From JANLVJ01 sp031363945 (GTDB lineage: Bacteria; Bacteroidota; Bacteroidia; Sphingobacteriales; Sphingobacteriaceae): a stretch of 64,000 bases of DNA. The notes beneath the pieces are model-generated. The model made no database searches. It was not told where the DNA came from and worked only from the letters and a program-made list of their open reading frames with translations. Position numbers and translations under genes: made by a program. How positions within the stretch are numbered: the first letter of the stretch is position 1; every line of letters starts with the position of its first letter. The stretch covers positions 30,472 through 94,471 of the forward strand of contig JANLVJ010000070.1 of assembly GCA_031363945.1 (NCBI GenBank). The letters are read 5' to 3'. This document shows, piece by piece, positions 34,871 to 43,262 of the stretch.

Positions 34871-36916
34871 TTATTTATCAGACAATGTAAAAGTATTGTT
34901 AGAAGAATCAATATCTGGATAGATATGATCGGGATCTATAGTTACTGACTTTACCGCTTTTATAGATGGGTAGCTGAATGAGTATGATCCACCTCTCTGC
35001 CATACTTCAACTGGTAGCCGAACGATACTTACTGTGCCATCTTTTAAAACTATTTCAACTACTGCAGGCATGACCATTTGTTGCAGGTTTTCAATCTTTA
35101 TGACAATTCCTTTAGTTATATCATTGTCGGTATAATTAACCTGGGTTACGGCCTGATCAAATCTGGCATCAGACATAAACCAGCCTCTCCAAAACCAACC
35201 CAGATCTTCACCTGCCGAATTTTCAATACTCCTGAAGAAATCATCTGGCTGAGGATGTTTATATGCCCAGCTACTTATATATGCCTGAAAAGCTTTATCA
35301 AAACGATCTTTGCCAAGAACCTCATTGCGCAGCAACATCAGTGCCTGACCAGGTTTGCGGTATGCCGCTACCCCTACTCTTCGCTCCTGAAGAACATCAG
35401 GCCTGGTTAAAATTGATTCTGATTCTTTACCAGATAAAACCATTGCTACTTTATGTTCATCTAGTGGCTTATTCCGGTATTCACCCTGATTAAAATTATC
35501 AGTTGAAATCTGATCAATAAACGTATTGAACCCTTCATCCATCCACATAAACTTTCTTTCATTTGAACCCACGATCATTGGAAACCAGGTATGACCAAAC
35601 TCATGATCAGTTACCCCCCATAAACTTTCGCGGGTAGAAGTATTACGGCAAAAAACGATACCCGGATATTCCATACCTCCAATATTTGAGGCTACATTAC
35701 TGGCATCAGGATAAGGATAAGGAAACCAGTTTGCCGAGTTAAACTCTATACTGTGTTTGATATATTCTGTTGAACGCCCCCAGGCTGTATCAGCGGCTGA
35801 CTCTTTAGGATAAAATGATTGTGCCAGCGATTGCCTGCCACCGGGTAGATTTATGCGGGCTGCATCCCAGATAAATGAACTTGAACATGCCCATGAAGCA
35901 TCTCTCGCATTTTTTATACGAAAATGCCAGACCTTACGGATCTTATCACTCATGACAGTTGTTTCTGATGGAATTTCTGAACGGGTACGGATAAAAACTG
36001 TATTATCACTCTTGGCAGCTTTTTTCAATCTGTCTTGTTCAGTTATACTGAGTACCTCTTTTGCATTTTCCAATGCCCCTGAAGCTGCTACCAGGTAACT
36101 AGATGGCACATCAAGAAACAGATCAAAATCACCGTAATCGAGATAAAATTCTCCCGATCCGAGGTAAGGTAAATTATTCCATCCTGAAATATCATCATAA
36201 ACTGCCATGCGGGGATACCACTGGGCAATAGAAAAAATAGTTCCGTCAGGGGTAGAAAGCATACCTGTACGAATATTTTTATTGGAATTAATTTGAAACG
36301 AATAATTGATTAAAATATGAAGTTTATGTCCATTCGCCTTTAGTGCTTTATGAAGATTTATCTTCATCCTTGTGTCATTCTGATAAACTTCTGGAGAATA
36401 GGTAAGCAAACTGTCTTTGATTACGACTGAAGTAATGACAAATCCGTTAGTTGGCGTAAAATCGGAAAACCTACTCCCCTTATACCTGGCCATAACCATT
36501 GTCTTTGAATCTGCTTTAAAGATATTCTGGTCAAGTTGCATCCACAGAAATTCAAGATTATCAGGGCTGTTATTGGTGTAGATAATATCTTCAGTTCCTT
36601 TTATGAAGTGTAATTTTTCATTTAAGCTGGCGTGAAGGTTATAACTTGCTGCATTTTGCCAGTAGCCAGGTCCGGTTGTACCATCGGCAGTTCTAAAGTT
36701 ATTGCCATTAGTTTTGTAGAACAGTGGCTTAAATGCTTCATGCGCATCATAGTTAGCACCTGACAGCGACTTATTGTTTGAATTATCTGATTGCTGGGCA
36801 AAACCTGAATGAGTTAAAAACATTAAAACAATCAGGGTTAAAAATTTAAGTAATATATTTTTCAAATCGTGTAGTATTTTAGTAAAAGTAGGATTGAGAT
36901 TAAAAAACAGGACCAA
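34871..36916 (-). CDS. M1-family metallopeptidase (copy 2, tandem paralogue)
   Basis: The 681-residue paralogue of the next gene has the same layout: a signal peptide ending HSGFAQQ after a long N-terminus, GGMEYPG, HEFGH at 438-442 and the distal Glu461 in WMDEGFNTF. All catalytic residues are intact. The 39-base gap to copy 1 suggests an operon. The substitutions are spread along the length, so the duplication is not recent. The first Met is uncertain because no alternative ATG lies close to the hydrophobic core. Confidence 0.92.
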   Translation of the reverse strand: MVLFFNLNPTFTKILHDLKNILLKFLTLIVLMFLTHSGFAQQSDNSNNKSLSGANYDAHEAFKPLFYKTNGNNFRTADGTTGPGYWQNAASYNLHASLNEKLHFIKGTEDIIYTNNSPDNLEFLWMQLDQNIFKADSKTMVMARYKGSRFSDFTPTNGFVITSVVIKDSLLTYSPEVYQNDTRMKINLHKALKANGHKLHILINYSFQINSNKNIRTGMLSTPDGTIFSIAQWYPRMAVYDDISGWNNLPYLGSGEFYLDYGDFDLFLDVPSSYLVAASGALENAKEVLSITEQDRLKKAAKSDNTVFIRTRSEIPSETTVMSDKIRKVWHFRIKNARDASWACSSSFIWDAARINLPGGRQSLAQSFYPKESAADTAWGRSTEYIKHSIEFNSANWFPYPYPDASNVASNIGGMEYPGIVFCRNTSTRESLWGVTDHEFGHTWFPMIVGSNERKFMWMDEGFNTFIDQISTDNFNQGEYRNKPLDEHKVAMVLSGKESESILTRPDVLQERRVGVAAYRKPGQALMLLRNEVLGKDRFDKAFQAYISSWAYKHPQPDDFFRSIENSAGEDLGWFWRGWFMSDARFDQAVTQVNYTDNDITKGIVIKIENLQQMVMPAVVEIVLKDGTVSIVRLPVEVWQRGGSYSFSYPSIKAVKSVTIDPDHIYPDIDSSNNTFTLSDK

Positions 36917-37031
36917 GCTAAATTAGTTGATTTTTTGAATTCTTCTGAATTTGATTGAATTGCGTGCTGCTATTTAAACCTTTTCATTGTAGGGTTGTCA
37001 GAAGATCACCCTTATCTATAAATTATTTTTC

Positions 37032-37478
37032 ATGCGTGCACCTTGTATTTCACTAAAAAACGGATTTCGCTTATTTGCTGTGTTGATAACATTCTTGTTT
37101 TCTTCTATGGCCTTTTCTTCCAATGCTCAACATCGTCAAATGCATATGCATGAAGCCGCAACGAGCAGGAATATTGCCCATATTCAGACCCGGATGATGA
37201 ATGAGCGGCTTAAGCTTGTAGCCTCACAGAAAACAAAAGTTTCAGTTATAAATGAGCGGTACGCCGGCAAGCTCAGCCAACTCCTGAGTAATACACAGCT
37301 TAGTAAGGAGCAGAAATTAGTTGAATTACAGAAACTTCATGCCGATAAAAAGGCAGACCTTCAGACAATTCTCAGCGACAGCCAGTATAAAGAATATTTA
37401 AAATTACAGCAGGATTTAAAAGACGAGAGGGCCAGACGCATGCGTACTGAAACCCAGGCCGACCCAGACAATCAGTAA
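37032..37478 (+). CDS. Small exported Spy/CpxP-like helical protein
   Basis: The 148-residue protein has a signal peptide ending SSNAQHR. The mature part is almost entirely charged amphipathic helix, rich in Lys, Gln, Arg, His and Met. It contains the phrase LSKEQKLVELQKLHADKK, similar to the LTxxQ pattern of Spy/CpxP periplasmic chaperones and Bacteroidota DUF4890-like proteins. The assignment rests on pattern only. It diverges from the M1 peptidase pair. Confidence 0.6.
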   Translation: MRAPCISLKNGFRLFAVLITFLFSSMAFSSNAQHRQMHMHEAATSRNIAHIQTRMMNERLKLVASQKTKVSVINERYAGKLSQLLSNTQLSKEQKLVELQKLHADKKADLQTILSDSQYKEYLKLQQDLKDERARRMRTETQADPDNQ

Positions 37479-37505
37479 ACCAGCAAAGCGAATTATTTTG
37501 GCAAT

Positions 37506-38066
37506 CTATCCATTAAACCGGGTCATGGTTAGCTCAGTGCCCACGGCTACGAAGCTGAGAATCATTTCTGCAGCTTTATAAATCAATAAAGGCAGATCAG
37601 GCTTTTCTTCAGAATCAAAACCACTCAGCACATAATCAACCTGCCGGCCTTTTGGAAATGAGTCGCCCACACCGAATCGTAATCTGGCATAATCAGTCGT
37701 GCCAATCATCAGGTGAATATGTTTAAGCCCATTATGACCTGCATCACCACCTTTGGGTTTTAATCTGAGGGTGCCAAATGGCAGCGCCAGTTCATCAACA
37801 ACTACCAGTAAGTTTTCAACGGGAATTTTAAGTATCTGCATCCAGTAATTGACAGCCTTACCGCTCAGATTCATGAAGGTAGTGGGTTTAATCAGGTAGA
37901 TAGTTTTACCCTTATAATTAAATTCTGTGTATGTGGCATATCTTTCAGTAATGAAACCTGCCTTTTGTTGCTTTGCTAGCTCATCAAGAACCATAAAGCC
38001 AGCATTATGGCGTGTGTCTTTATATTCGGGTCCGATATTGCCCAGACCTGCAATCAAAAACTTCAT
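37506..38066 (-). CDS. pth: Peptidyl-tRNA hydrolase
   Basis: The 186-residue enzyme hydrolyses peptidyl-tRNA released from stalled ribosomes. The catalytic and substrate residues are visible as Asn10 (GLGN), His20 (TRHNAGF), Asn66 (FMNLSG), Asp91 (VVVDELALPFG) and Asn112 (GDAGHNGLKH). It lies last in the tRNA-Gln, prs, rplY, pth run, though a hairpin after rplY may reduce read-through. Confidence 0.97.
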   Translation of the reverse strand: MKFLIAGLGNIGPEYKDTRHNAGFMVLDELAKQQKAGFITERYATYTEFNYKGKTIYLIKPTTFMNLSGKAVNYWMQILKIPVENLLVVVDELALPFGTLRLKPKGGDAGHNGLKHIHLMIGTTDYARLRFGVGDSFPKGRQVDYVLSGFDSEEKPDLPLLIYKAAEMILSFVAVGTELTMTRFNG

Positions 38067-38092
38067 AGTCTAATGATAAATAAAAATTCAGG

Positions 38093-38123
38093 CAAAAAAA
38101 ATCCCCCGTTTTTTCGGAGGATC
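38093..38123 (-). terminator. Hairpin terminator between rplY and pth
   Basis: ATCCCCCG (38101-38108) pairs with CGGAGGAT (38115-38122), one mismatch, around a loop of six T. On the minus strand seven or more T follow. A T-run also follows on the plus strand. It would end or attenuate the rplY transcript before pth. Confidence 0.8.
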
Positions 38124-38143
38124 CTTTTTTTAACTATTGGAAA

Positions 38144-38722
38144 TTATTTTCCACCTTGCTGTGCATCAGCTTCTTTAGTTGCCCTTGAAGTTGCGATGGT
38201 TACAATTGTATCTGCTTTTGAATTTAAGATTTCAAGCTTTTTGAGTGAAATCTCTTCCACTCTAATTGATTTTCCTAATTCTAGCTTATCAATGCTAATT
38301 TCAATTGAATCTGTGAAATTATCTGGAAAGCCTCTAACCTTAAGCTTTCTGAATTTCTGAACCAGCTTACCACCGACCTTTACACCCGGTGAAGCACCAG
38401 TTAAAAGTACAGGAATCTGTATGCTAACTAATTTATCCTTGAACAATTCAAGAAAGTCAACGTGCAGAATCTGGTCAGTGACCGGGTGAAACTGTGCTTC
38501 CTGTACAATCGAACGGGTTTTTTTTCCGTTCAAGTTAATTTCTACAAATAAGGCCTCAGGAGTATATAATATACCCTTAAGATCCGATGCAGATGCTGAA
38601 AAATGGAACTGGCCTTTACCTCCGTATAGTACACATGGTACATTACCCTGGTAACGAAGCTCCTTGGCATCTCTTTTCCCTACGTCCGCACGTGGCGAAC
38701 CGCTAATAGCAATCGTTTTCAT
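38144..38722 (-). CDS. rplY: Large-subunit ribosomal protein L25 (general stress protein Ctc type)
   Basis: The 192-residue protein has the N-terminal 5S-rRNA-binding L25 domain (GKRDAKELRYQGNVPCVLYG, then FHPVTDQILHVDFLEL) and the longer C-terminal Ctc/TL5 beta domain (LGKSIRVEEISL). Its ATG follows a GC-rich hairpin. The prs-rplY-pth neighbourhood is commonly conserved in bacteria. Confidence 0.96.
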   Translation of the reverse strand: MKTIAISGSPRADVGKRDAKELRYQGNVPCVLYGGKGQFHFSASASDLKGILYTPEALFVEINLNGKKTRSIVQEAQFHPVTDQILHVDFLELFKDKLVSIQIPVLLTGASPGVKVGGKLVQKFRKLKVRGFPDNFTDSIEISIDKLELGKSIRVEEISLKKLEILNSKADTIVTIATSRATKEADAQQGGK

Positions 38723-38729
38723 AATTTTC

Positions 38730-38766
38730 GTTAAGGCGCTGCCGGGATCCGCCCGCCCGGCTTAAC
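38730..38766 (-). promoter_or_regulatory. GC-rich hairpin in the rplY leader
   Basis: GTTAAG (38730-38735) pairs with CTTAAC (38761-38766), and inside it GCCGGG pairs with CCCGGC. The two stems are separated by a 5-base one-sided bulge. The structure ends about 7 bases before the rplY ATG and stands out in AT-rich DNA. It has no T-run, so it is more likely an RNA structure affecting translation or processing than a terminator; this is inference. Confidence 0.4.
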
Positions 38767-38796
38767 CTGTTTTAGTATAATAAAAAGCGGAAATCT

Positions 38797-39771
38797 TTAA
38801 CCGAAATTAATCTGAGGCTGATAGCTGTCTTTTACTTTAAAAAGATCACTTACCGAACCATGTTCATTCACATTCGTAATTGCCCTTGAAAATAAATCGG
38901 CAACACTTAATACTCTTATTTTACCCGATGACTGTTTCAGTGGTATTGTATCACATACAATAAGTTCTTCAAGCATAGAATGCGCTATATTATGGTATGC
39001 TTTACCTGAAAGAACCGGATGTGTACAAACTGCACGCACACTATTGGCGCCACGCTCACGAAGCAGGGCTGAAGCTTTAGTAAGTGTGCCGGCAGTATCA
39101 CAGATATCATCAACTAGCACAATGTCTTTACCTGCTACATCCCCGATTACAGTCATCGATTCAATCTCATTTGCACGTTTACGGGTTTTATCGCAGATAA
39201 CCACTTCAACATTCAGCATTTTTGCAAAAACCCTGGCTCTTGCCGTACCGCCCATATCTGGTGAGGCAATGGTTAGGTTAGGTAATCTTAAACTACGAAT
39301 ATAAGGTATGAATATTACCGAAGCATCGAGGTGATCAACAGGTATATCAAAAAAACCCTGTATCTGGGCTGCATGAAGATCCATGGTCATAACCCTGTGC
39401 GCACCAGCGGCTGTAAGCAGATTGGCAACAAGTTTCGAAGAAATGGGCACTCTGGGCTTATCTTTTCTATCTTGACGTGCAAGACCAAAATAAGGGATTA
39501 CAGCGGTGATGAAATGGGCTGAAGCACGCTTGGCCGCATCTATCATCATTAATAATTCCATTAAATTATCTGCTGGAGGAAAGGTAGATTGAATGAGAAA
39601 AACATCACAGCCCCGTACTGACTCATTGAAACTCGGCTGAAATTCGCCATCGCTGAATTTACTTAGTGTAATATCACCAAGGGCTCTTCCATAACAGACG
39701 GCTATTTTACGAGCAAGAACTTCTGAAGACGTACCGCAAAATAACTTAATTGGATTAAATGCTGATGGCAT
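38797..39771 (-). CDS. prs: Ribose-phosphate pyrophosphokinase (PRPP synthetase)
   Basis: The enzyme makes PRPP from ribose 5-phosphate and ATP. The ATG at 39771 gives 324 residues (MPSAFNPIKLFCGTSSEVLA). A longer in-frame opening to 39948 only reads through the tRNA-Gln gene and is rejected. The visible motifs are the flexible-loop and PRPP-binding sequences: DLHAAQIQGFFDIPVDHL, the catalytic region DKTRKRANE, and the PRPP loop VLVDDICDTAGTL. The gene lies 60 bases downstream of the tRNA. Confidence 0.97.
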   Translation of the reverse strand: MPSAFNPIKLFCGTSSEVLARKIAVCYGRALGDITLSKFSDGEFQPSFNESVRGCDVFLIQSTFPPADNLMELLMMIDAAKRASAHFITAVIPYFGLARQDRKDKPRVPISSKLVANLLTAAGAHRVMTMDLHAAQIQGFFDIPVDHLDASVIFIPYIRSLRLPNLTIASPDMGGTARARVFAKMLNVEVVICDKTRKRANEIESMTVIGDVAGKDIVLVDDICDTAGTLTKASALLRERGANSVRAVCTHPVLSGKAYHNIAHSMLEELIVCDTIPLKQSSGKIRVLSVADLFSRAITNVNEHGSVSDLFKVKDSYQPQINFG

Positions 39772-39830
39772 AATTACAGTTTTAAATCCAGTAAAAATAC
39801 AATTTAAAAAAAGAATAGCCTTCTTTAAAG

Positions 39831-39901
39831 TTGCCCGAGATGGATTCGAACCACCACAAACAGAACCAAAATCTGCTGTCCTGCCGTTAGACGATCGGGC
39901 A
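39831..39901 (-). tRNA. tRNA-Gln (anticodon TTG)
   Basis: The minus strand folds into a full cloverleaf. The 7-base acceptor TGCCCGA pairs with TCGGGCA, and a D-arm closes with GTC/GAC. The anticodon stem GCAGA/TCTGT encloses the loop TTTTGGT with anticodon TTG, and the T-arm loop is TTCGAAT. The 3' CCA is not encoded. A strong promoter lies 45 bases upstream and prs follows by 59 bases, so the tRNA is probably cut from a common transcript. Confidence 0.96.
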
Positions 39902-39945
39902 ATTTTCCATCTCAAAAACAGCAACAGGCGTTCTGATTTGGATTG

Positions 39946-39977
39946 CAAAGGTAGAAATGCACTGGCATTTTCACAAA
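39946..39977 (-). promoter_or_regulatory. Promoter of the tRNA-Gln/prs/rplY unit
   Basis: On the minus strand TTTG (39977-39974), a 20-base spacer and TACCTTTG (39953-39946) with following C match the Bacteroidota consensus closely. It lies 45 bases before the tRNA 5' end. Confidence 0.8.
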
Positions 39978-40095
39978 GATTATTTAAAAATAATTACATT
40001 ATTGCATTTAAACACAGTTAAAGGCTGATTAATTTTTTTTGGAGATGAAGTTTGAGGATAATATCTACATTCGGCAGTCGTTTCACCTATATTAT

Positions 40096-43000
40096 ATGTC
40101 TGAGTATAAAAAGTTAAATAATTTGTTCGGCTGGGTATGTTTCCTGGTCGCCACATCTGTGTATGCTCTAACCATGGAGCGCACCGGAAGCTGGTGGGAT
40201 TGCGGTGAATTTATTTCATGCGCATATAAGCAGCAAGTACCACATCAGCCAGGAGCTCCTTTATATATTCTGATCTATAAATTATTTACACTGCTTGCAG
40301 GTAGTAACCGTCTGAATATTGCGTTCTGGGGCAACTTTGCTTCGGCTTGCTGTAGTGGGGCAACCATTTTATTTCTTTTCTGGACAATAACAGCCTTTGC
40401 CCGTAAGCTTCTCCTAAAAACCGAAGCAGAACTTACAAGAAACTCCCTTTATTTAATAATTGGTGCAGGTATAGTGGGTGCACTGGCGTATACTTTTTCA
40501 GATACGTTCTGGTTCTCAGCAGTTGAAGCAGAAGTTTACTCACTGGCTTCATTAACTGTAGCAATTACCTTCTGGGCAGTTCTTAAATGGGACGCGATAG
40601 CTGATGAACCTGGGGCCGACCGCTGGCTGGTATTTATAGCCTTTATGGTAGGGTATTCAGTTGGAGTTCACCTGCTGAACCTACTGACTATACCTGCAGT
40701 GATTTTCGTAATTTATTTCAGACGTTTCGACAAAAACTCTACCCTTGGCTTTTTAATAGCCCTGGTGGTCTCAATTGCCATACTTGGTTTTGTTCAGCTT
40801 GGAGTAGTACCAGGAACCGTGCAGCTGATGGCATTTACTGACCGTATTTTCGTTAACTCACTGGGTTTTTCAATGGGTTCAGGGGTTATCTTTTTTGCCA
40901 TCGTTCTGTTTACATTTTTGGGTGGGGGTATCTGGTATACCATTCATACTAACAGAGTAGGTTGGAATACGGCATTTCTCTGCCTTACTTTTATGTATAT
41001 TGGTCTGAGTGTCTTCATTCAGGTGCCTATCAGGGCACATGCAAATGCACCCCTGAATAACCAGCATCCTGATGACCCTTATAATTTCAATGAATACCTT
41101 ACCCGGGCACAGTATGGTGATGGTGCTCCTTTATTAAAAGGGCCAATGTTCAATTCACAGCCAACGGGTAACCTTGACCAGGGTCCTAATTACCGATGGA
41201 ATGGCAAAAACTATGTGGTAATCGGTGAAAAAATGAAAGATACTTACAATCCCGATGAAACAGTACTCTTTCCACGTATCTGGGATAATGATAATAGACA
41301 ACAGCATGTTGATTTCTACCGCAACTGGTTAAATATCCCTAAAGATTCCAAGCCAAGCTGGGTACATGATAATCTCGGATTCTTTGTCTCATATCAGGTT
41401 TACTGGATGTTCGGCCGTTATTTCATGTGGAATTTTGCTGGTCGCCAGAATGATGTTGAAGGTGAAGGTAATAACCGCGATGGTAACTGGATTTCAGGAA
41501 TCAAGCCACTTGATAATAGCAGATTGGGCATTCAGCCAGCCATTCCTGCAGAAGCAAGCCCTAACCTGGCGCATAGTACTTTGTTTTTATTTCCCTTAAT
41601 TTTAGGGATTCTAGGTCTTGCAGGACAGGCAAAAAAAGATACTAAAAACTTTGGTGTCTTATTAATATTCTTCCTTTTTACTGGTCTTGCCATTATTGTT
41701 TTCCTGAACCAAACCGGACCAGAACCCCGTGAACGTGATTACTCTTTTGGTGGTGCATTTTATACGTTCAGTGTCTGGATAGGCCTGGGTGTGATAGCAG
41801 TTGCTGAATTTTTAAAACGTTTTACCAAACCGCTAACAGCAATCGGTATCTCATTTGCAATCTGTCTGCTGGCTGTACCTGTTGTAATGGCTTCTCAGGA
41901 ATGGGCAGGTCATGACCGGTCTCAGAGAAGAACAGTCAGAGATTTTGCCACCGATTATCTGAATAGCTGTGCCCCGAATGCAATCCTGTTCACATATGGT
42001 GATAATGATACATATCCACTCTGGTATGTGCAGGAGGTTGAAGGGGTCAGGCCAGATATTCGTATTGTTAATCTGAGCTTACTTGGAATCGACTGGTATA
42101 TCAAACAGATGCACGGTACAATGAATGATTCACCTGCGTTGCCATTCAGTTTGTCTAGTGATGCTTATTTTGGTAATAACCGCAATATTGTTCCATTTAA
42201 AGATGGACAGCTAACCGGGAATATAGAATTAAAAGATGTGATGCAGCTGATAGGTTCTGAAGACCCTGCTGCTAAGGTAACTTTTGGAGATCAGGCTTAT
42301 AATTTCTTTCCAACCAAAAATTTAAAAATAAGCATCGATCCAAAACAGGTAATCAGTTCTGGTACCATGCTGTCTGCCGATCAGGATAAAATTGTTAAAG
42401 AAATTGACTGGACTTTACCGGCAACAAATCTTTATAAAAATGATGTAGCTGAACTCGATATTATTTCTACCAACAACTGGAAGCGTCCACTTTACTTTGC
42501 CAAGACCCTGCCTCCAAGCGCTTTACTTGGTTTAAAAGACTATATGCATCTTGAAGGTCTTGCCTACAGGCTTTTACCAATCAAGGCTATCAAGGGTACT
42601 GATGAAATGTCTCAGATAGCAGAACAGGTAAACCTGGTTCCGATGTATGATAACTTCATGAACAAATTTCACTTTGGAAATATCAACAAGAATATTTTTC
42701 TTGATCCTGAAGCCAGAGGCATGGTACCTGTTCTGAAACAGGTAGGCTGGGATTTAGCATACAAATTATATAACCAGCACAAGATTGATTCAGCAACGAA
42801 GGTTCTTGATCATTTAATGGCAGAAACACCTTCAAGAATGCCAGAACTTGATGACCGTTTCACCATTAACCAGCTACAGTTTAATATATTGATTTCAGCC
42901 TTATTCTATGATCTGAAACAACCTGTTAAAGCACATAAACTGCTGAATTATTCTGCTGACTATACCATCAACTACCTTAAGTATTTCAAGGAAAAAGAAA

Positions 43001-43158
43001 CAGCAGGTCAGGATGAATCGGTACAGGGCTTACTGTATATGCTGCAGCAGATGAACCATATTGCAACAGAAAAAAATGATCTGCCACTAGCCAAAACACT
43101 CGATGCCAGTTATAAAAATCTTGCACCCAAATTTGGATTTGGTGCTAATGGTCAGTAA
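40096..43158 (+). CDS. DUF2723 / TMEM260-like membrane glycosyltransferase (copy 1)
   Basis: The start is taken at the ATG at 40096 (MSEYKKLNNLFGWVCF), which places the first membrane helix normally; in-frame codons at 40039 and 40045 are possible but add a non-conserved stretch. The 1020-residue protein begins with the DUF2723 signature TGSWWDCGEF, with acidic residues placed like the catalytic Asp of GT-C mannosyltransferases. About a dozen membrane helices follow, with a large soluble middle and C-terminal region (NGDNDTYPLWYVQEVEG-like YGDNDTYPLWYVQEVEGVRP) and a helical repeat tail. The human relative TMEM260 is an O-mannosyltransferase, so a role in protein O-glycosylation of the envelope is a reasonable inference. 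Confidence 0.9.
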   Translation: MSEYKKLNNLFGWVCFLVATSVYALTMERTGSWWDCGEFISCAYKQQVPHQPGAPLYILIYKLFTLLAGSNRLNIAFWGNFASACCSGATILFLFWTITAFARKLLLKTEAELTRNSLYLIIGAGIVGALAYTFSDTFWFSAVEAEVYSLASLTVAITFWAVLKWDAIADEPGADRWLVFIAFMVGYSVGVHLLNLLTIPAVIFVIYFRRFDKNSTLGFLIALVVSIAILGFVQLGVVPGTVQLMAFTDRIFVNSLGFSMGSGVIFFAIVLFTFLGGGIWYTIHTNRVGWNTAFLCLTFMYIGLSVFIQVPIRAHANAPLNNQHPDDPYNFNEYLTRAQYGDGAPLLKGPMFNSQPTGNLDQGPNYRWNGKNYVVIGEKMKDTYNPDETVLFPRIWDNDNRQQHVDFYRNWLNIPKDSKPSWVHDNLGFFVSYQVYWMFGRYFMWNFAGRQNDVEGEGNNRDGNWISGIKPLDNSRLGIQPAIPAEASPNLAHSTLFLFPLILGILGLAGQAKKDTKNFGVLLIFFLFTGLAIIVFLNQTGPEPRERDYSFGGAFYTFSVWIGLGVIAVAEFLKRFTKPLTAIGISFAICLLAVPVVMASQEWAGHDRSQRRTVRDFATDYLNSCAPNAILFTYGDNDTYPLWYVQEVEGVRPDIRIVNLSLLGIDWYIKQMHGTMNDSPALPFSLSSDAYFGNNRNIVPFKDGQLTGNIELKDVMQLIGSEDPAAKVTFGDQAYNFFPTKNLKISIDPKQVISSGTMLSADQDKIVKEIDWTLPATNLYKNDVAELDIISTNNWKRPLYFAKTLPPSALLGLKDYMHLEGLAYRLLPIKAIKGTDEMSQIAEQVNLVPMYDNFMNKFHFGNINKNIFLDPEARGMVPVLKQVGWDLAYKLYNQHKIDSATKVLDHLMAETPSRMPELDDRFTINQLQFNILISALFYDLKQPVKAHKLLNYSADYTINYLKYFKEKETAGQDESVQGLLYMLQQMNHIATEKNDLPLAKTLDASYKNLAPKFGFGANGQ

Positions 43159-43178
43159 TAAACGTTAAGGCAAGTTAT

Positions 43179-43211
43179 AAGGCTGCAGATTAATAGTCTG
43201 CAGCCTTTTCT
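43179..43211 (+). terminator. Intrinsic terminator between the DUF2723 genes
   Basis: AAGGCTGCAGA (43179-43189) pairs perfectly with TCTGCAGCCTT (43196-43206) and is followed by TTC. It lies 20 bases after the first gene, so the second DUF2723 gene may have its own promoter. Confidence 0.85.
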
Positions 43212-43262
43212 ATTACCAGGACTTTTACCCCATGGCATCATTGAAAATAATTTTCTACAACA

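Noticed and set aside
39772..39948. Upstream extension of prs by 59 codons
   Set aside because: It translates the tRNA-Gln gene and leader; the ATG at 39771 gives the normal PRPP synthetase length.
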